Assembly (NCBI GenBank): GCA_016125075.1
Contig: WGMO01000006.1
Span: 1 to 58,841, forward strand
DNA length: 58,841 nucleotides
Reading direction: 5' to 3'
Origin: Terrimonas sp.
Lineage (GTDB): Bacteria > Bacteroidota > Bacteroidia > Chitinophagales > Chitinophagaceae
The notes below the pieces were generated by a model, which was not told the DNA's origin, searched no databases, and worked only from the letters and a program-made list of their open reading frames with translations. Made by a program: the position numbers and the translations under genes. Positions 9,194-16,067 of this stretch are shown here, piece by piece; positions within the stretch are counted from its first letter, which is position 1, and each line of letters starts with the position of its first letter.

Positions 9194-10531
9194 TTATAAC
9201 AAAGTAAATCCTTCAAGGAACTTGGTATTGAAATCCCCGCTTCTGAACCTTTCATCAGTCATCAACTGAAGATGAAAAGGGATCGTGGTTTTTATCCCTT
9301 CAATCACATATTCGCTCAGCGCCCTGTACATGGTATCGATCGCTTCCTGCCTGGTCCGGGCGATGGTAATGAGTTTACCGATCATGGAATCATAATAGGG
9401 AGGAATGACATAACCTGCATATACATGACTATCTACCCTAACACCATGACCACCCGGCTGATGAAGCGTGGTGATCTTTCCGGGAGAAGGGCGAAAGTCA
9501 TTATAAGGGTCTTCGGCATTGATCCGGCATTCGATTGAATGCATCTGGGGAAAATAATCCTCACCGGAGATCTTTTCTCCCATGGCAATTTTGATCTGTT
9601 CTTTGATCAGGTCAAAATTGATCACTTCCTCTGTTACACAATGTTCCACCTGGATACGCGTATTCATTTCCATAAAATAGAAATTACGGTGCTTATCCAC
9701 CAGGAACTCTACGGTACCCACACTTTCATAATTAATGGCGGCCGCGGCTTTCTTGGCTGCCTCCCCCATATTTCTCCGTAATTCATCGGTCATAAAAGGG
9801 GAAGGTGATTCCTCCACCAGTTTCTGGTGTCTTCGCTGAATAGAACAATCCCTTTCACTCAGATGGCTTACGTTTCCATATTGGTCACCGGCGATCTGAA
9901 TTTCTATATGCCGGGGTTCTTCCACAAATTTCTCCATGTAAATACCGTCGTTCTTAAACGAAGCGGCCGCTTCGGCCTTTGCGGTACTATATGCTTTTTC
10001 CAGTTCGGATTCTTCCCAAACAATGCGCATCCCTTTCCCGCCACCACCGGCTGTAGCCTTTAAAATGACCGGGTATCCCATTTCACGGGCCAATCCCTTT
10101 GCTTCCTCAACACTTTGTAACAAACCCTCTCCACCCGGTACCACAGGTACCCCGGCTTTTATCATCGTTTCTTTGGCCGTGATCTTATCCCCCATGGAAT
10201 TGATCATTTCGGGAGTGGGACCGATAAATTTGATATGGTGGTCATTACAGATTTTTGCAAACTTGGCGTTTTCGGCAAGGAAACCGTATCCCGGATGGAT
10301 TCCATCTGCATTGGTGATTTCGGCCGCCGCCATGATATGCGGGATATTGAGATAGGAATCGCTGCTCTGGGGTTTCCCGATACATACCGCTTCATCAGCA
10401 AACTTAACATGCAAACTATCCCTGTCGGCCGTAGAATAGACCGCCACGGTTTTGATGCCCATTTCACGACAGGTTCGTATTACCCTTAATGCAATCTCTC
10501 CCCTGTTGGCAATTAATATTTTTTTGAACAT
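9194..10531 (-). CDS. accC: acetyl-CoA carboxylase, biotin carboxylase subunit
   Basis: ATP-dependent carboxylation of biotin on BCCP, the first half-reaction of malonyl-CoA formation. The start is ATG at 10531 ([17 protein letters not shown]), giving the normal 445 residues; the frame stays open 24 codons upstream without resemblance to the family. ATP-grasp features are AGGGGKG at 161-167 and [10 protein letters not shown] at 288-297, with [10 protein letters not shown] near 79-88. It follows accB by 96 nt on the same strand, so the two are probably co-transcribed. accA is at 57.5-58.4 kb; accD is not in the window. Confidence 0.95.
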   Translation of the reverse strand: MFKKILIANRGEIALRVIRTCREMGIKTVAVYSTADRDSLHVKFADEAVCIGKPQSSDSYLNIPHIMAAAEITNADGIHPGYGFLAENAKFAKICNDHHIKFIGPTPEMINSMGDKITAKETMIKAGVPVVPGGEGLLQSVEEAKGLAREMGYPVILKATAGGGGKGMRIVWEESELEKAYSTAKAEAAASFKNDGIYMEKFVEEPRHIEIQIAGDQYGNVSHLSERDCSIQRRHQKLVEESPSPFMTDELRRNMGEAAKKAAAAINYESVGTVEFLVDKHRNFYFMEMNTRIQVEHCVTEEVINFDLIKEQIKIAMGEKISGEDYFPQMHSIECRINAEDPYNDFRPSPGKITTLHQPGGHGVRVDSHVYAGYVIPPYYDSMIGKLITIARTRQEAIDTMYRALSEYVIEGIKTTIPFHLQLMTDERFRSGDFNTKFLEGFTLL

Positions 10532-10627
10532 TGAAACAATTTGAAAATTAAACGACCTGGGAAACAGGAAAATGGAGGATTCATCATAAAAGTCCATTTT
10601 CAAAACTGCCCATTTCCAAATCTACCG

Positions 10628-11101
10628 TTAACTGGGTTCAACCAGGAATAATGGCTGATCATATTCAACCGGTGAAGCATCGTCCACCAGCACTTTAACA
10701 ATCTTTCCCGACACCTCACTTTCAATTTCATTAAAAAGTTTCATCGCTTCTATGATGCAGACCACTTTTCCAACAGAAACCTCATCCCCCACTTCAACCA
10801 TATTCGGTTTATCGGGAGAAGATTTACGGTAAAACGTGCCGATCATCGGGCTTTTTATGGTGATGAGGTTAGTAGGAACAGCCTCTTTTTGAGCAGGAGC
10901 CGAAGCGGCCGGAGCTGCGGGTGCCGGTGCAACGGCGGGGGCAGCTGGAACATGCTGTACAACCGGTTGGGAAAGCACCTGGGTAATATTCTCTTCTTTC
11001 TGCTTGATCGTGATCCTAAAATCTTTCTGCTCAACTGTTAACTCGCCTATATTGGATTTATTGATCATTTTGATCAATTCCTGAATTTGTTTAAAATCCA
11101 T
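10628..11101 (-). CDS. accB: acetyl-CoA carboxylase biotin carboxyl carrier protein
   Basis: Carries the biotin that shuttles carboxyl groups between AccC and the carboxyltransferase. The 157-residue protein has an N-terminal helix region (1-40), an Ala/Pro-rich flexible linker (about 50-72) and a C-terminal biotinyl domain with EAMK at 118-121, so Lys121 is the biotinylation site. ATG at 11101 (MDFKQI) is preferred over an in-frame TTG three codons upstream. Lies upstream of accC in the usual accB-accC order. Confidence 0.94.
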   Translation of the reverse strand: MDFKQIQELIKMINKSNIGELTVEQKDFRITIKQKEENITQVLSQPVVQHVPAAPAVAPAPAAPAASAPAQKEAVPTNLITIKSPMIGTFYRKSSPDKPNMVEVGDEVSVGKVVCIIEAMKLFNEIESEVSGKIVKVLVDDASPVEYDQPLFLVEPS

Positions 11102-11255
11102 GTTTTTCAATTTATTAGTTGGTTTAAGTGAAACAGGATAGCTAAGATAAGAAAGAACAATGATTCAAATGATATTTCGGTTGAATTGAAAATTATGCGG
11201 GAAGGGGCCATTAGGGGTTGTTTAACACCCTTACCCTCAGGGATTTGACAGCGGG

Positions 11256-11822
11256 TTATTCTTTAACCCTTTCTACATATTCCCCCGTTTTTGTATTGAT
11301 ACGGATCAGTTCCCCTTCATTTACAAATAAGGGGACATTGACGGTAGCCCCTGTTTCGACAGTGGCTGGTTTCAGGGTACGGGTTGCCGTATCCCCTTTC
11401 AGCCCGGGTTCGGTATAAGTGACCTGCATAACGATCTTATCGGGCAGTTCAACGCTCATGGGCAGTTCTGTCTCCGTATTAATCAGCATGGATACTTCCT
11501 GCCCGTCTTTCAGGAACTGGGGAGCATCGACCATTTGCTCCTGAACGGCCATTTGTTCAAAAGTCTCCGTATCCATGAAATTGTAACCGGTATCGTCTTT
11601 ATAGAGGTACTGAAATGGTTTTCTTTCCACCCTTACAGGATGGATGGATTCACCGCTGTTCCAGGTCTGTTCAATAGTACGGCTATTGTCAACCCCTTTC
11701 AGTTTGGCCCACACTTTGGCCGCCGCACGGGCTGTCTTATTCTGACCGAATTCTACCACCGAATAAAGACTGCCGTCAATCTTTATGATCATTCCCCTGC
11801 TGATATCTGCTGTTGTTGCCAT
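11256..11822 (-). CDS. efp: translation elongation factor P with a non-canonical activation loop
   Basis: Binds stalled ribosomes next to the P-site tRNA and promotes peptide bonds at consecutive prolines. The 188-residue length and three-domain OB-type layout are standard, with the conserved C-terminal part ending GEYVERVKE. The domain I loop that normally reads VKPGKG is NKTARA at residues 28-33: both glycines and the proline are lost, and Arg32 stands where the modified Lys (or rhamnosylated Arg) lies in other EF-Ps. The gene has a clear TTG-N19-TATATTTG promoter. No EarP, EpmA or YmfI-type modifying gene is seen nearby. Confidence 0.92.
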   Translation of the reverse strand: MATTADISRGMIIKIDGSLYSVVEFGQNKTARAAAKVWAKLKGVDNSRTIEQTWNSGESIHPVRVERKPFQYLYKDDTGYNFMDTETFEQMAVQEQMVDAPQFLKDGQEVSMLINTETELPMSVELPDKIVMQVTYTEPGLKGDTATRTLKPATVETGATVNVPLFVNEGELIRINTKTGEYVERVKE

Positions 11823-11881
11823 TTTTTTTGCTTTATGCCATTGGCGGTTTTGCCGTTGACCTATTAATTGAATTAAGGCTG

Positions 11882-11911
11882 CAAATATAAGGTAGTGGGG
11901 ATTTATGGCAA
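11882..11911 (-). promoter_or_regulatory. efp promoter
   Basis: On the minus strand TTG and TATATTTG are separated by 19 nt, an exact fit to the Bacteroidetes promoter. The predicted start gives a leader of about 55 nt before the efp ATG at 11822. Confidence 0.6.
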
Positions 11912-11929
11912 AAGGAGCTTCTATAAAGC

Positions 11930-11953
11930 AAAAGGCTTCCTGCGGAAGCCTTT
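11930..11953. terminator. hairpin terminator between the M56 gene and efp
   Basis: Perfect stem AAAGGCTTCC / GGAAGCCTTT around a TGC loop. It is about 90 nt downstream of the M56 protease stop on the minus strand, with short T runs on either side. The remaining sequence of the 223-bp spacer holds the efp promoter and nothing else recognised. Confidence 0.5.
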
Positions 11954-12045
11954 ATTAAGTAAGGATTGATTTTCAAAAAGAATAGATGTATCCGTCCATT
12001 TTCACAATCAAAATTTTTACCAGGAATTGGCTTTTTACCATACCC

Positions 12046-13602
12046 CTATTGCTGAACGGAGGGCTTTATCGTTATCTCAATAACCCCGTTTCTCCCCCGC
12101 TCCCCATATTTTAGAACCGCTTTGTCTCCTTTCAGTACATTCATAGATTCAATCTCATCCGGAGAGGAAATAATTGCTTCTAATTTCTGGTTCTTCGGCA
12201 GTTCCTTGCCGTCGATGATCACAAGACCGCTAAAATCGCCCAATGAAAGGCTTTGCTTGCTGGTGATTTCTATGACCCCGTTTTCGCCTTTGGGACCATA
12301 TTTTTTAACAGCACTCTCCCCTTTTAAAACATCCACACGCTCTATTTCTTCAGGCTTTATTGCATCATCCACCGATTTCCCTTCTTTCATGGGCTTGCCA
12401 TCAATGATATAGAGGGGCGGTTGAACCGGCCGGATTTTGGCAACCGGTTTAACGGGTGGCGGAGGTGGTGGAATTGGCCCATAGCGGTCCGTAAAATATT
12501 TTTCATTCCGGTTCCATTCTTCCAGTTGAATGGCTTTGATGATCTTATTTTTCTGATCCTTGATGATCACTACACTTTCACCGTTATTGTCTGCAATAGT
12601 GATAACATGTCCCTTCGTATTGGGTTTCAGCACAAGGGGCGGTGGCGGAGGTGGCACTGAGGGGGCAGGAGTGGTATCAGCCTCATGCAGAGATTCCTGC
12701 TGGTGAAATTCAACCGGCAGTGGGTCCCTATTTGCTGTATTCCGGAAGGCCAGCAGCATGAATACGACAACGGGCAGTAAAAAAAGAAACCTGAATAAAT
12801 GAACCCGTGGGGTCCTGTTTTTGTTCATCATGGCAATACGTTTTTTTAAAGTAGAAAAATTAAATTGGTTGGCTATACTGAAAGCGTTATTCCCGATGAC
12901 CTTGAGTAACAGGTACTGATACTTTTTCTTATCGATCCCATTTTTCACGACCTGCTGGTCGGCGATAAATTCAAGATTTTGCCGAATCGATTTTCGCAAT
13001 AACCAAACAAAGGGGTTATACCAGTTGAGTATACAGAGAATTTCTGACCAGATGATATCAATACTGTGTCTTTGTGAAACATGCACAAATTCATGCCGGA
13101 TGACCTCCTGTAACTCATCTTCCGTATGCAAGGTAGTATTGATAAAAATGGAACTGCCAAAGGAGAATGGAATGATATCTTTATCCACCTGGTAAATTCT
13201 CACTCCCTTTCCCGGAATCAGTCTTGCTGTAGCTTTTAACCGCGTATAGGATAAAAACTGTATCAGCAAACGAAGGGTCAGCACCAGTACACCGATGACT
13301 CCTATCCATAAAAATAATTGCCAGGTCCGGGGCAGGCCGGAATCAGCCGAAGGCAAAAGGGGAGTTGACAACTGGTCGAAGGAGGGGATGATCCCCACAA
13401 GGTTTAGATCAGCCAGCTCATTTTTTTGCAGGACAGGCGATATGTTAACCAGGGGAATGAAGAAGCAGAATACTGTATATCCCAATAAAAACAAACGGTT
13501 CCAGTGATAAAAAGTCAATCGCCGGAGAATAAGGCTATAAAATATGTAAATGACAGCCAGCGAAATACTCAGTTTGATGATATAAGAGAACAGGAGTGGC
13601 AT
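12046..13602 (-). CDS. BlaR1/MecR1-type M56 membrane metalloprotease with two TonB-plug-like modules
   Basis: Membrane sensor protease partnered with a BlaI-type repressor. Four membrane spans are visible (about 8-24, 37-53, 96-118, 274-288). The cytosolic zinc motif HEFVH is at 170-174 with Glu211 as likely third ligand. The outer C-terminal part has no penicillin-binding domain. It has two six-proline runs (317-322, 378-383) and two repeats (about 397-448, 460-513) of the form IIDGK...VLKGE.AVKKYG.KG.NGVIEIT, which look like the plug segment of SusC/TonB-dependent receptors. The ligand is unknown; beta-lactam sensing cannot be inferred. It follows the repressor by 8 nt. Confidence 0.87.
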   Translation of the reverse strand: MPLLFSYIIKLSISLAVIYIFYSLILRRLTFYHWNRLFLLGYTVFCFFIPLVNISPVLQKNELADLNLVGIIPSFDQLSTPLLPSADSGLPRTWQLFLWIGVIGVLVLTLRLLIQFLSYTRLKATARLIPGKGVRIYQVDKDIIPFSFGSSIFINTTLHTEDELQEVIRHEFVHVSQRHSIDIIWSEILCILNWYNPFVWLLRKSIRQNLEFIADQQVVKNGIDKKKYQYLLLKVIGNNAFSIANQFNFSTLKKRIAMMNKNRTPRVHLFRFLFLLPVVVFMLLAFRNTANRDPLPVEFHQQESLHEADTTPAPSVPPPPPPLVLKPNTKGHVITIADNNGESVVIIKDQKNKIIKAIQLEEWNRNEKYFTDRYGPIPPPPPPVKPVAKIRPVQPPLYIIDGKPMKEGKSVDDAIKPEEIERVDVLKGESAVKKYGPKGENGVIEITSKQSLSLGDFSGLVIIDGKELPKNQKLEAIISSPDEIESMNVLKGDKAVLKYGERGRNGVIEITIKPSVQQ

Positions 13603-13610
13603 AATACGAT

Positions 13611-13985
13611 TTATTTTTTGGGGGCCGGAGTTTGATTTTCAATCATGCTGATGATCGCTTTCAGTTCATGGGCAGAAAGTTTCTTGTTTTCAACAAAGAA
13701 ATTCACCAATTCCAGATAAGAATTTTCGAAGTAATTCTTCACCACACCGTTCATGAATTTTTTTTTGTATTCCGTTTCACTGATTGCAGGTTTATAGAGA
13801 TAGGTATTCCCAGCCAGCCGGCTGTTCAGGTACCCTTTTTTTTCGAGATTTTTAACCGTGGATGCCAATGTGGTATAGGGCGGCTTTTCCGTTTCGATCA
13901 GGGCTAAAAAAACTTTAACACTACCTTCCCCCGCTTTCCAAACGGCCAGCATGGCCTCTTCTTCCTGTTGGGTGAGCTTATCCAT
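13611..13985 (-). CDS. BlaI/MecI/CopY-family transcriptional repressor
   Basis: Winged-helix repressor of 124 residues, the family's normal length, starting MDKLTQQEEEAMLAVWKAGEGSVK, with the helix-turn-helix in residues about 5-70 (PPYTTLASTVKNLEKKGYL) and a C-terminal dimerisation helix pair (FFVENKKLSAHELKAIISMIE). In this family the paired M56 protease triggers cleavage or release of the repressor. Two copies of an inverted repeat lie 3-36 nt upstream of its ATG over its own promoter, so self-repression is likely. The first gene of a two-gene operon with the M56 protease. Confidence 0.9.
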   Translation of the reverse strand: MDKLTQQEEEAMLAVWKAGEGSVKVFLALIETEKPPYTTLASTVKNLEKKGYLNSRLAGNTYLYKPAISETEYKKKFMNGVVKNYFENSYLELVNFFVENKKLSAHELKAIISMIENQTPAPKK

Positions 13986-13988
13986 TTC

Positions 13989-14003
13989 TACGAAATTTTC
14001 GTA
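13989..14003. promoter_or_regulatory. BlaI-type operator 1
   Basis: Perfect 7-1-7 palindrome TACGAAA-T-TTTCGTA, located 4 nt before the repressor ATG and covering its predicted transcription start. Layout as in BlaI/MecI operators, with a different half-site from the staphylococcal one. Confidence 0.62.
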
Positions 14004-14032
14004 AATCTACGAACATTTCGTATATCATCCAA
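14002..14032 (-). promoter_or_regulatory. promoter of the BlaI-M56 operon
   Basis: On the minus strand TTG and TAGATTTA (7 of 8 match to TAnnTTTG) are spaced by 20 nt. Operator 2 lies in the spacer and over the -7 element, and operator 1 overlaps the expected start site. Confidence 0.48.
14008..14022. promoter_or_regulatory. BlaI-type operator 2
   Basis: TACGAAC-A-TTTCGTA, the same 15-bp palindrome as operator 1 with one mismatch between arms. The centre-to-centre distance from operator 1 is 19 bp, near two helical turns, suited to side-by-side dimers. Confidence 0.6.
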
Positions 14033-14073
14033 TTTATTTTTATTCCAGGGGATGGAAACCTATGATGGCGTTC

Positions 14074-14081
14074 TATCTTTG
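14074..14081 (+). promoter_or_regulatory. -7 promoter element of the thioredoxin-like gene
   Basis: TATCTTTG, exact TAnnTTTG, with only 3 nt between it and the ATG at 14085. No TTG at the usual distance. Suggests a leaderless message or use of the ATG at 14094. Confidence 0.4.
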
Positions 14082-14084
14082 CGT

Positions 14085-14618
14085 ATGCAAAAAATGCTTT
14101 TTTTCTTCCTTGTTTTTGCTTTACCCTTTTCTTTTTTCGGTCAAAATGATTCCGGGGAGCCCCTCTATAAAAAATTCCCCACCCTACCCTCCTTTTCGAT
14201 ATTGGGTATTGACAGCAGCACCCATTTTACTCAAAATGATCTCAAAAAAAACAAATCCACCCTGATCATGATCTTCAGTCCCGATTGTGATCATTGCAAG
14301 AAAGAGACACAGGGAATTGTCGATTCCATCAACCGATTTAAAAAAATCCAGATCGTGATGGCCACCCCGCTTGCTTTCGAAAAAATGAAAACCTTTTACG
14401 AATTGTTCCGGCTGGGTCAATATGATAATATAATTGTCGGACAGGACACCCAATTTACCTTACCCAACTTTTATAAAATCCGCATACTCCCCACCCTGGC
14501 CTTTTACGACAAAAAAGGGAAACTGATCGGCATCCGGGAGGGTGACATGGGTGTTGATGATATCCTGAAGAAGTTTGAGGAAAAAACTAATAATCGTCAA
14601 CCGGAGACAGCAAACTAA
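14085..14618 (+). CDS. exported thioredoxin-fold protein (TlpA/DsbD-gamma-like)
   Basis: Probable periplasmic thiol-disulfide protein. From ATG 14085 it has 177 residues; the frame is open upstream but overlaps the operator region and lacks a signal. A hydrophobic signal peptide spans residues 1-19. The redox motif CDHC is at 68-71 after MIFSPD, and the cis-proline segment ILPTLAFYDKKGK lies later, as in TlpA/ResA proteins. It is divergent from the BlaI-type repressor with the doubled operator in between, so it may share that control. The substrate is unknown. A second ATG three codons in (14094) is also possible. Confidence 0.8.
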   Translation: MQKMLFFFLVFALPFSFFGQNDSGEPLYKKFPTLPSFSILGIDSSTHFTQNDLKKNKSTLIMIFSPDCDHCKKETQGIVDSINRFKKIQIVMATPLAFEKMKTFYELFRLGQYDNIIVGQDTQFTLPNFYKIRILPTLAFYDKKGKLIGIREGDMGVDDILKKFEEKTNNRQPETAN

Positions 14619-14622
14619 CTGT

Positions 14623-14630
14623 TACCTTTG
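14623..14630 (+). promoter_or_regulatory. -7 promoter element of mdh
   Basis: TACCTTTG, exact match to TAnnTTTG, 40 nt before the mdh ATG. No convincing TTG upstream at the standard spacing. Confidence 0.38.
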
Positions 14631-14670
14631 CCCCGCAAATATTTTCCTCAACATATAAATTAATATTTCC

Positions 14671-15600
14671 ATGAAAGTTACTGTAGTAGGCGCCGGTGCT
14701 GTTGGAGCTACCTGTGCCGATAATATCGCCAGAAAGGAATTATGCCATGAACTGGTTTTACTGGACATCAAAGAAGGTGTGGCAGAAGGTAAAGCCCAGG
14801 ATATGATGCAAACAGCCGCTCTTTTAGGTTTTGATACCCGTATCACCGGTTCAACCAATGATTATTCAAAAACAGCAGGGAGTGATGTGGTGGTCATTAC
14901 TTCCGGCCTTCCGCGCAAACCCGGCATGACAAGGGAAGAACTGATCGGTGTGAATGCAGGGATCGTGAAAAGCGTTTGTGAAAATATCTTATCCCATTCC
15001 CCCAATGCCATCATCATCGTGATCAGCAACCCGATGGACACCATGACTTACCTGGCCTTACAATCAACCGGATTACCCAAGAACAGGATCATCGGAATGG
15101 GCGGAACGCTGGACAGCAGCCGGTTTAAATACCAGTTAAGCCAGCACCTGGGTTGCAGCCCGGCCGACCTGAATGCCGTAGTGGTAGGCGGACATGGTGA
15201 TACGACCATGATCCCTTTGATCCGCCTGGCTACCTGGAACAGTGTTCCCGTTACAACATTTTTAAGCAAGGAACAGCAGGATAAGATTGTAGCCGATACG
15301 ATGGTAGGAGGTGCAACGCTCACCAAACTGATTGGTACTTCTGCCTGGTATGCACCGGGTGCATCCGGAGCAGCCCTGGTTGAATCCATTTTGCGGGATG
15401 AGAAAAAACTGTTCACCTGCTGTGTGAAACTGGAAGGAGAATACGGGCAGGATGATATTTGTATGGGGGTGCCCGTTACCATTGGTCGCAACGGCTGGGA
15501 GAAAATTCTGGATTTTGGATTGAATGAGCAAGAACAGGCGGCCTTTAATAAAAGTGCAGAAGCCGTCAGGAATATGAATGAGGTTCTAAAAACACTTTGA
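14671..15600 (+). CDS. mdh: malate dehydrogenase (LDH-like type)
   Basis: NAD-dependent malate/oxaloacetate interconversion in the TCA cycle. The 309-residue protein has the Rossmann motif GAGAVG at 7-12, the active-site loop LPRKPGMTREEL (Arg82, Arg88) where Arg instead of Gln marks malate over lactate, substrate Arg151 in GTLDSSRF, and catalytic His175 in GGHGD. This is the short tetrameric MDH form of Bacteroidota and Chloroflexi. It is monocistronic, with its own -7 element and a strong terminator. Confidence 0.94.
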   Translation: MKVTVVGAGAVGATCADNIARKELCHELVLLDIKEGVAEGKAQDMMQTAALLGFDTRITGSTNDYSKTAGSDVVVITSGLPRKPGMTREELIGVNAGIVKSVCENILSHSPNAIIIVISNPMDTMTYLALQSTGLPKNRIIGMGGTLDSSRFKYQLSQHLGCSPADLNAVVVGGHGDTTMIPLIRLATWNSVPVTTFLSKEQQDKIVADTMVGGATLTKLIGTSAWYAPGASGAALVESILRDEKKLFTCCVKLEGEYGQDDICMGVPVTIGRNGWEKILDFGLNEQEQAAFNKSAEAVRNMNEVLKTL

Positions 15601-15625
15601 TAGAATTCATACTTATTTTCAACTT

Positions 15626-15653
15626 AAACCGGAACTGAGTTTCCGGTTTTTTT
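15626..15653 (+). terminator. Rho-independent terminator of mdh
   Basis: Stem AAACCGGAA / TTCCGGTTT with a short CTGAGT loop followed by seven T, 26 nt after the mdh stop. Confidence 0.62.
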
Positions 15654-15842
15654 ATTCCCTCCCCTGCTTTTTTTGGTATTTCTCCAATGCGAAATACAAT
15701 AAATTCACAAATTTTGGTGTTATACCAATACCAGCGTACCGTTACGCACCCCTTCCGTATCCCCTGGCCCTGTGGGCCACTGACTTGTTCTACCCTTTGA
15801 GAACCTGATCGAAACCATTTTTGAAAACTAAAAAATCAGGTT

Positions 15843-15953
15843 ATGAAAAAAATCAACCTCCTGATCCGGGATGAAACCGTTCAGGGCAACCTCCTGATTG
15901 TAGCCATCTTTGCAATGGTGCTTACACTTACCCTACTGACATGGGGTAAATAA
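15843..15953 (+). CDS. 36-residue single-span membrane protein, copy A
   Basis: A small gene of 36 codons with ATG at 15843 and TAA at 15951-15953. The product starts MKKIN, has VQG at 13-15, one hydrophobic span at about 17-33 and ends TWGK. A second gene 2.3 kb away (18142) encodes another 36-residue protein with 13 identical positions, including MKKIN, VQG, Phe23, Val26, Leu32 and the terminal GK, which is the main evidence that both are real. It lies between the mdh terminator and its own hairpin terminator, so it is a separate transcript. Function unknown. The helix resembles the first helix of NhaA antiporters, but nothing follows it. Confidence 0.68.
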   Translation: MKKINLLIRDETVQGNLLIVAIFAMVLTLTLLTWGK

Positions 15954-15981
15954 AGCTGAGCCGCACCGAAGATCGCAGCAT

Positions 15982-16010
15982 AGGCTGACACGCATGTTCA
16001 GCCTTTTTTT
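15982..16010 (+). terminator. Rho-independent terminator after small gene A
   Basis: AGGCTGA pairs with TCAGCCT around a 9-nt loop and runs into seven T. It starts 29 nt after the stop of the 36-codon gene. Confidence 0.63.
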
Positions 16011-16055
16011 ATACCCGGTATTCCAGAAGTTTCTGACTTCCGCAGTTTTAGTATT

Positions 16056-16063
16056 TATCTTTG
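16056..16063 (+). promoter_or_regulatory. -7 promoter element of the ABC-F gene
   Basis: TATCTTTG, exact TAnnTTTG, separated from the ATG at 16068 by four C. This would place the transcription start at or next to the start codon. Confidence 0.45.
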
Positions 16064-16067
16064 CCCC

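Noticed and set aside
15843-15953. Copy A as a decayed fragment of an antiporter gene
   Set aside because: The equal length of the two copies, shared termini and clean terminators speak for intact small genes.
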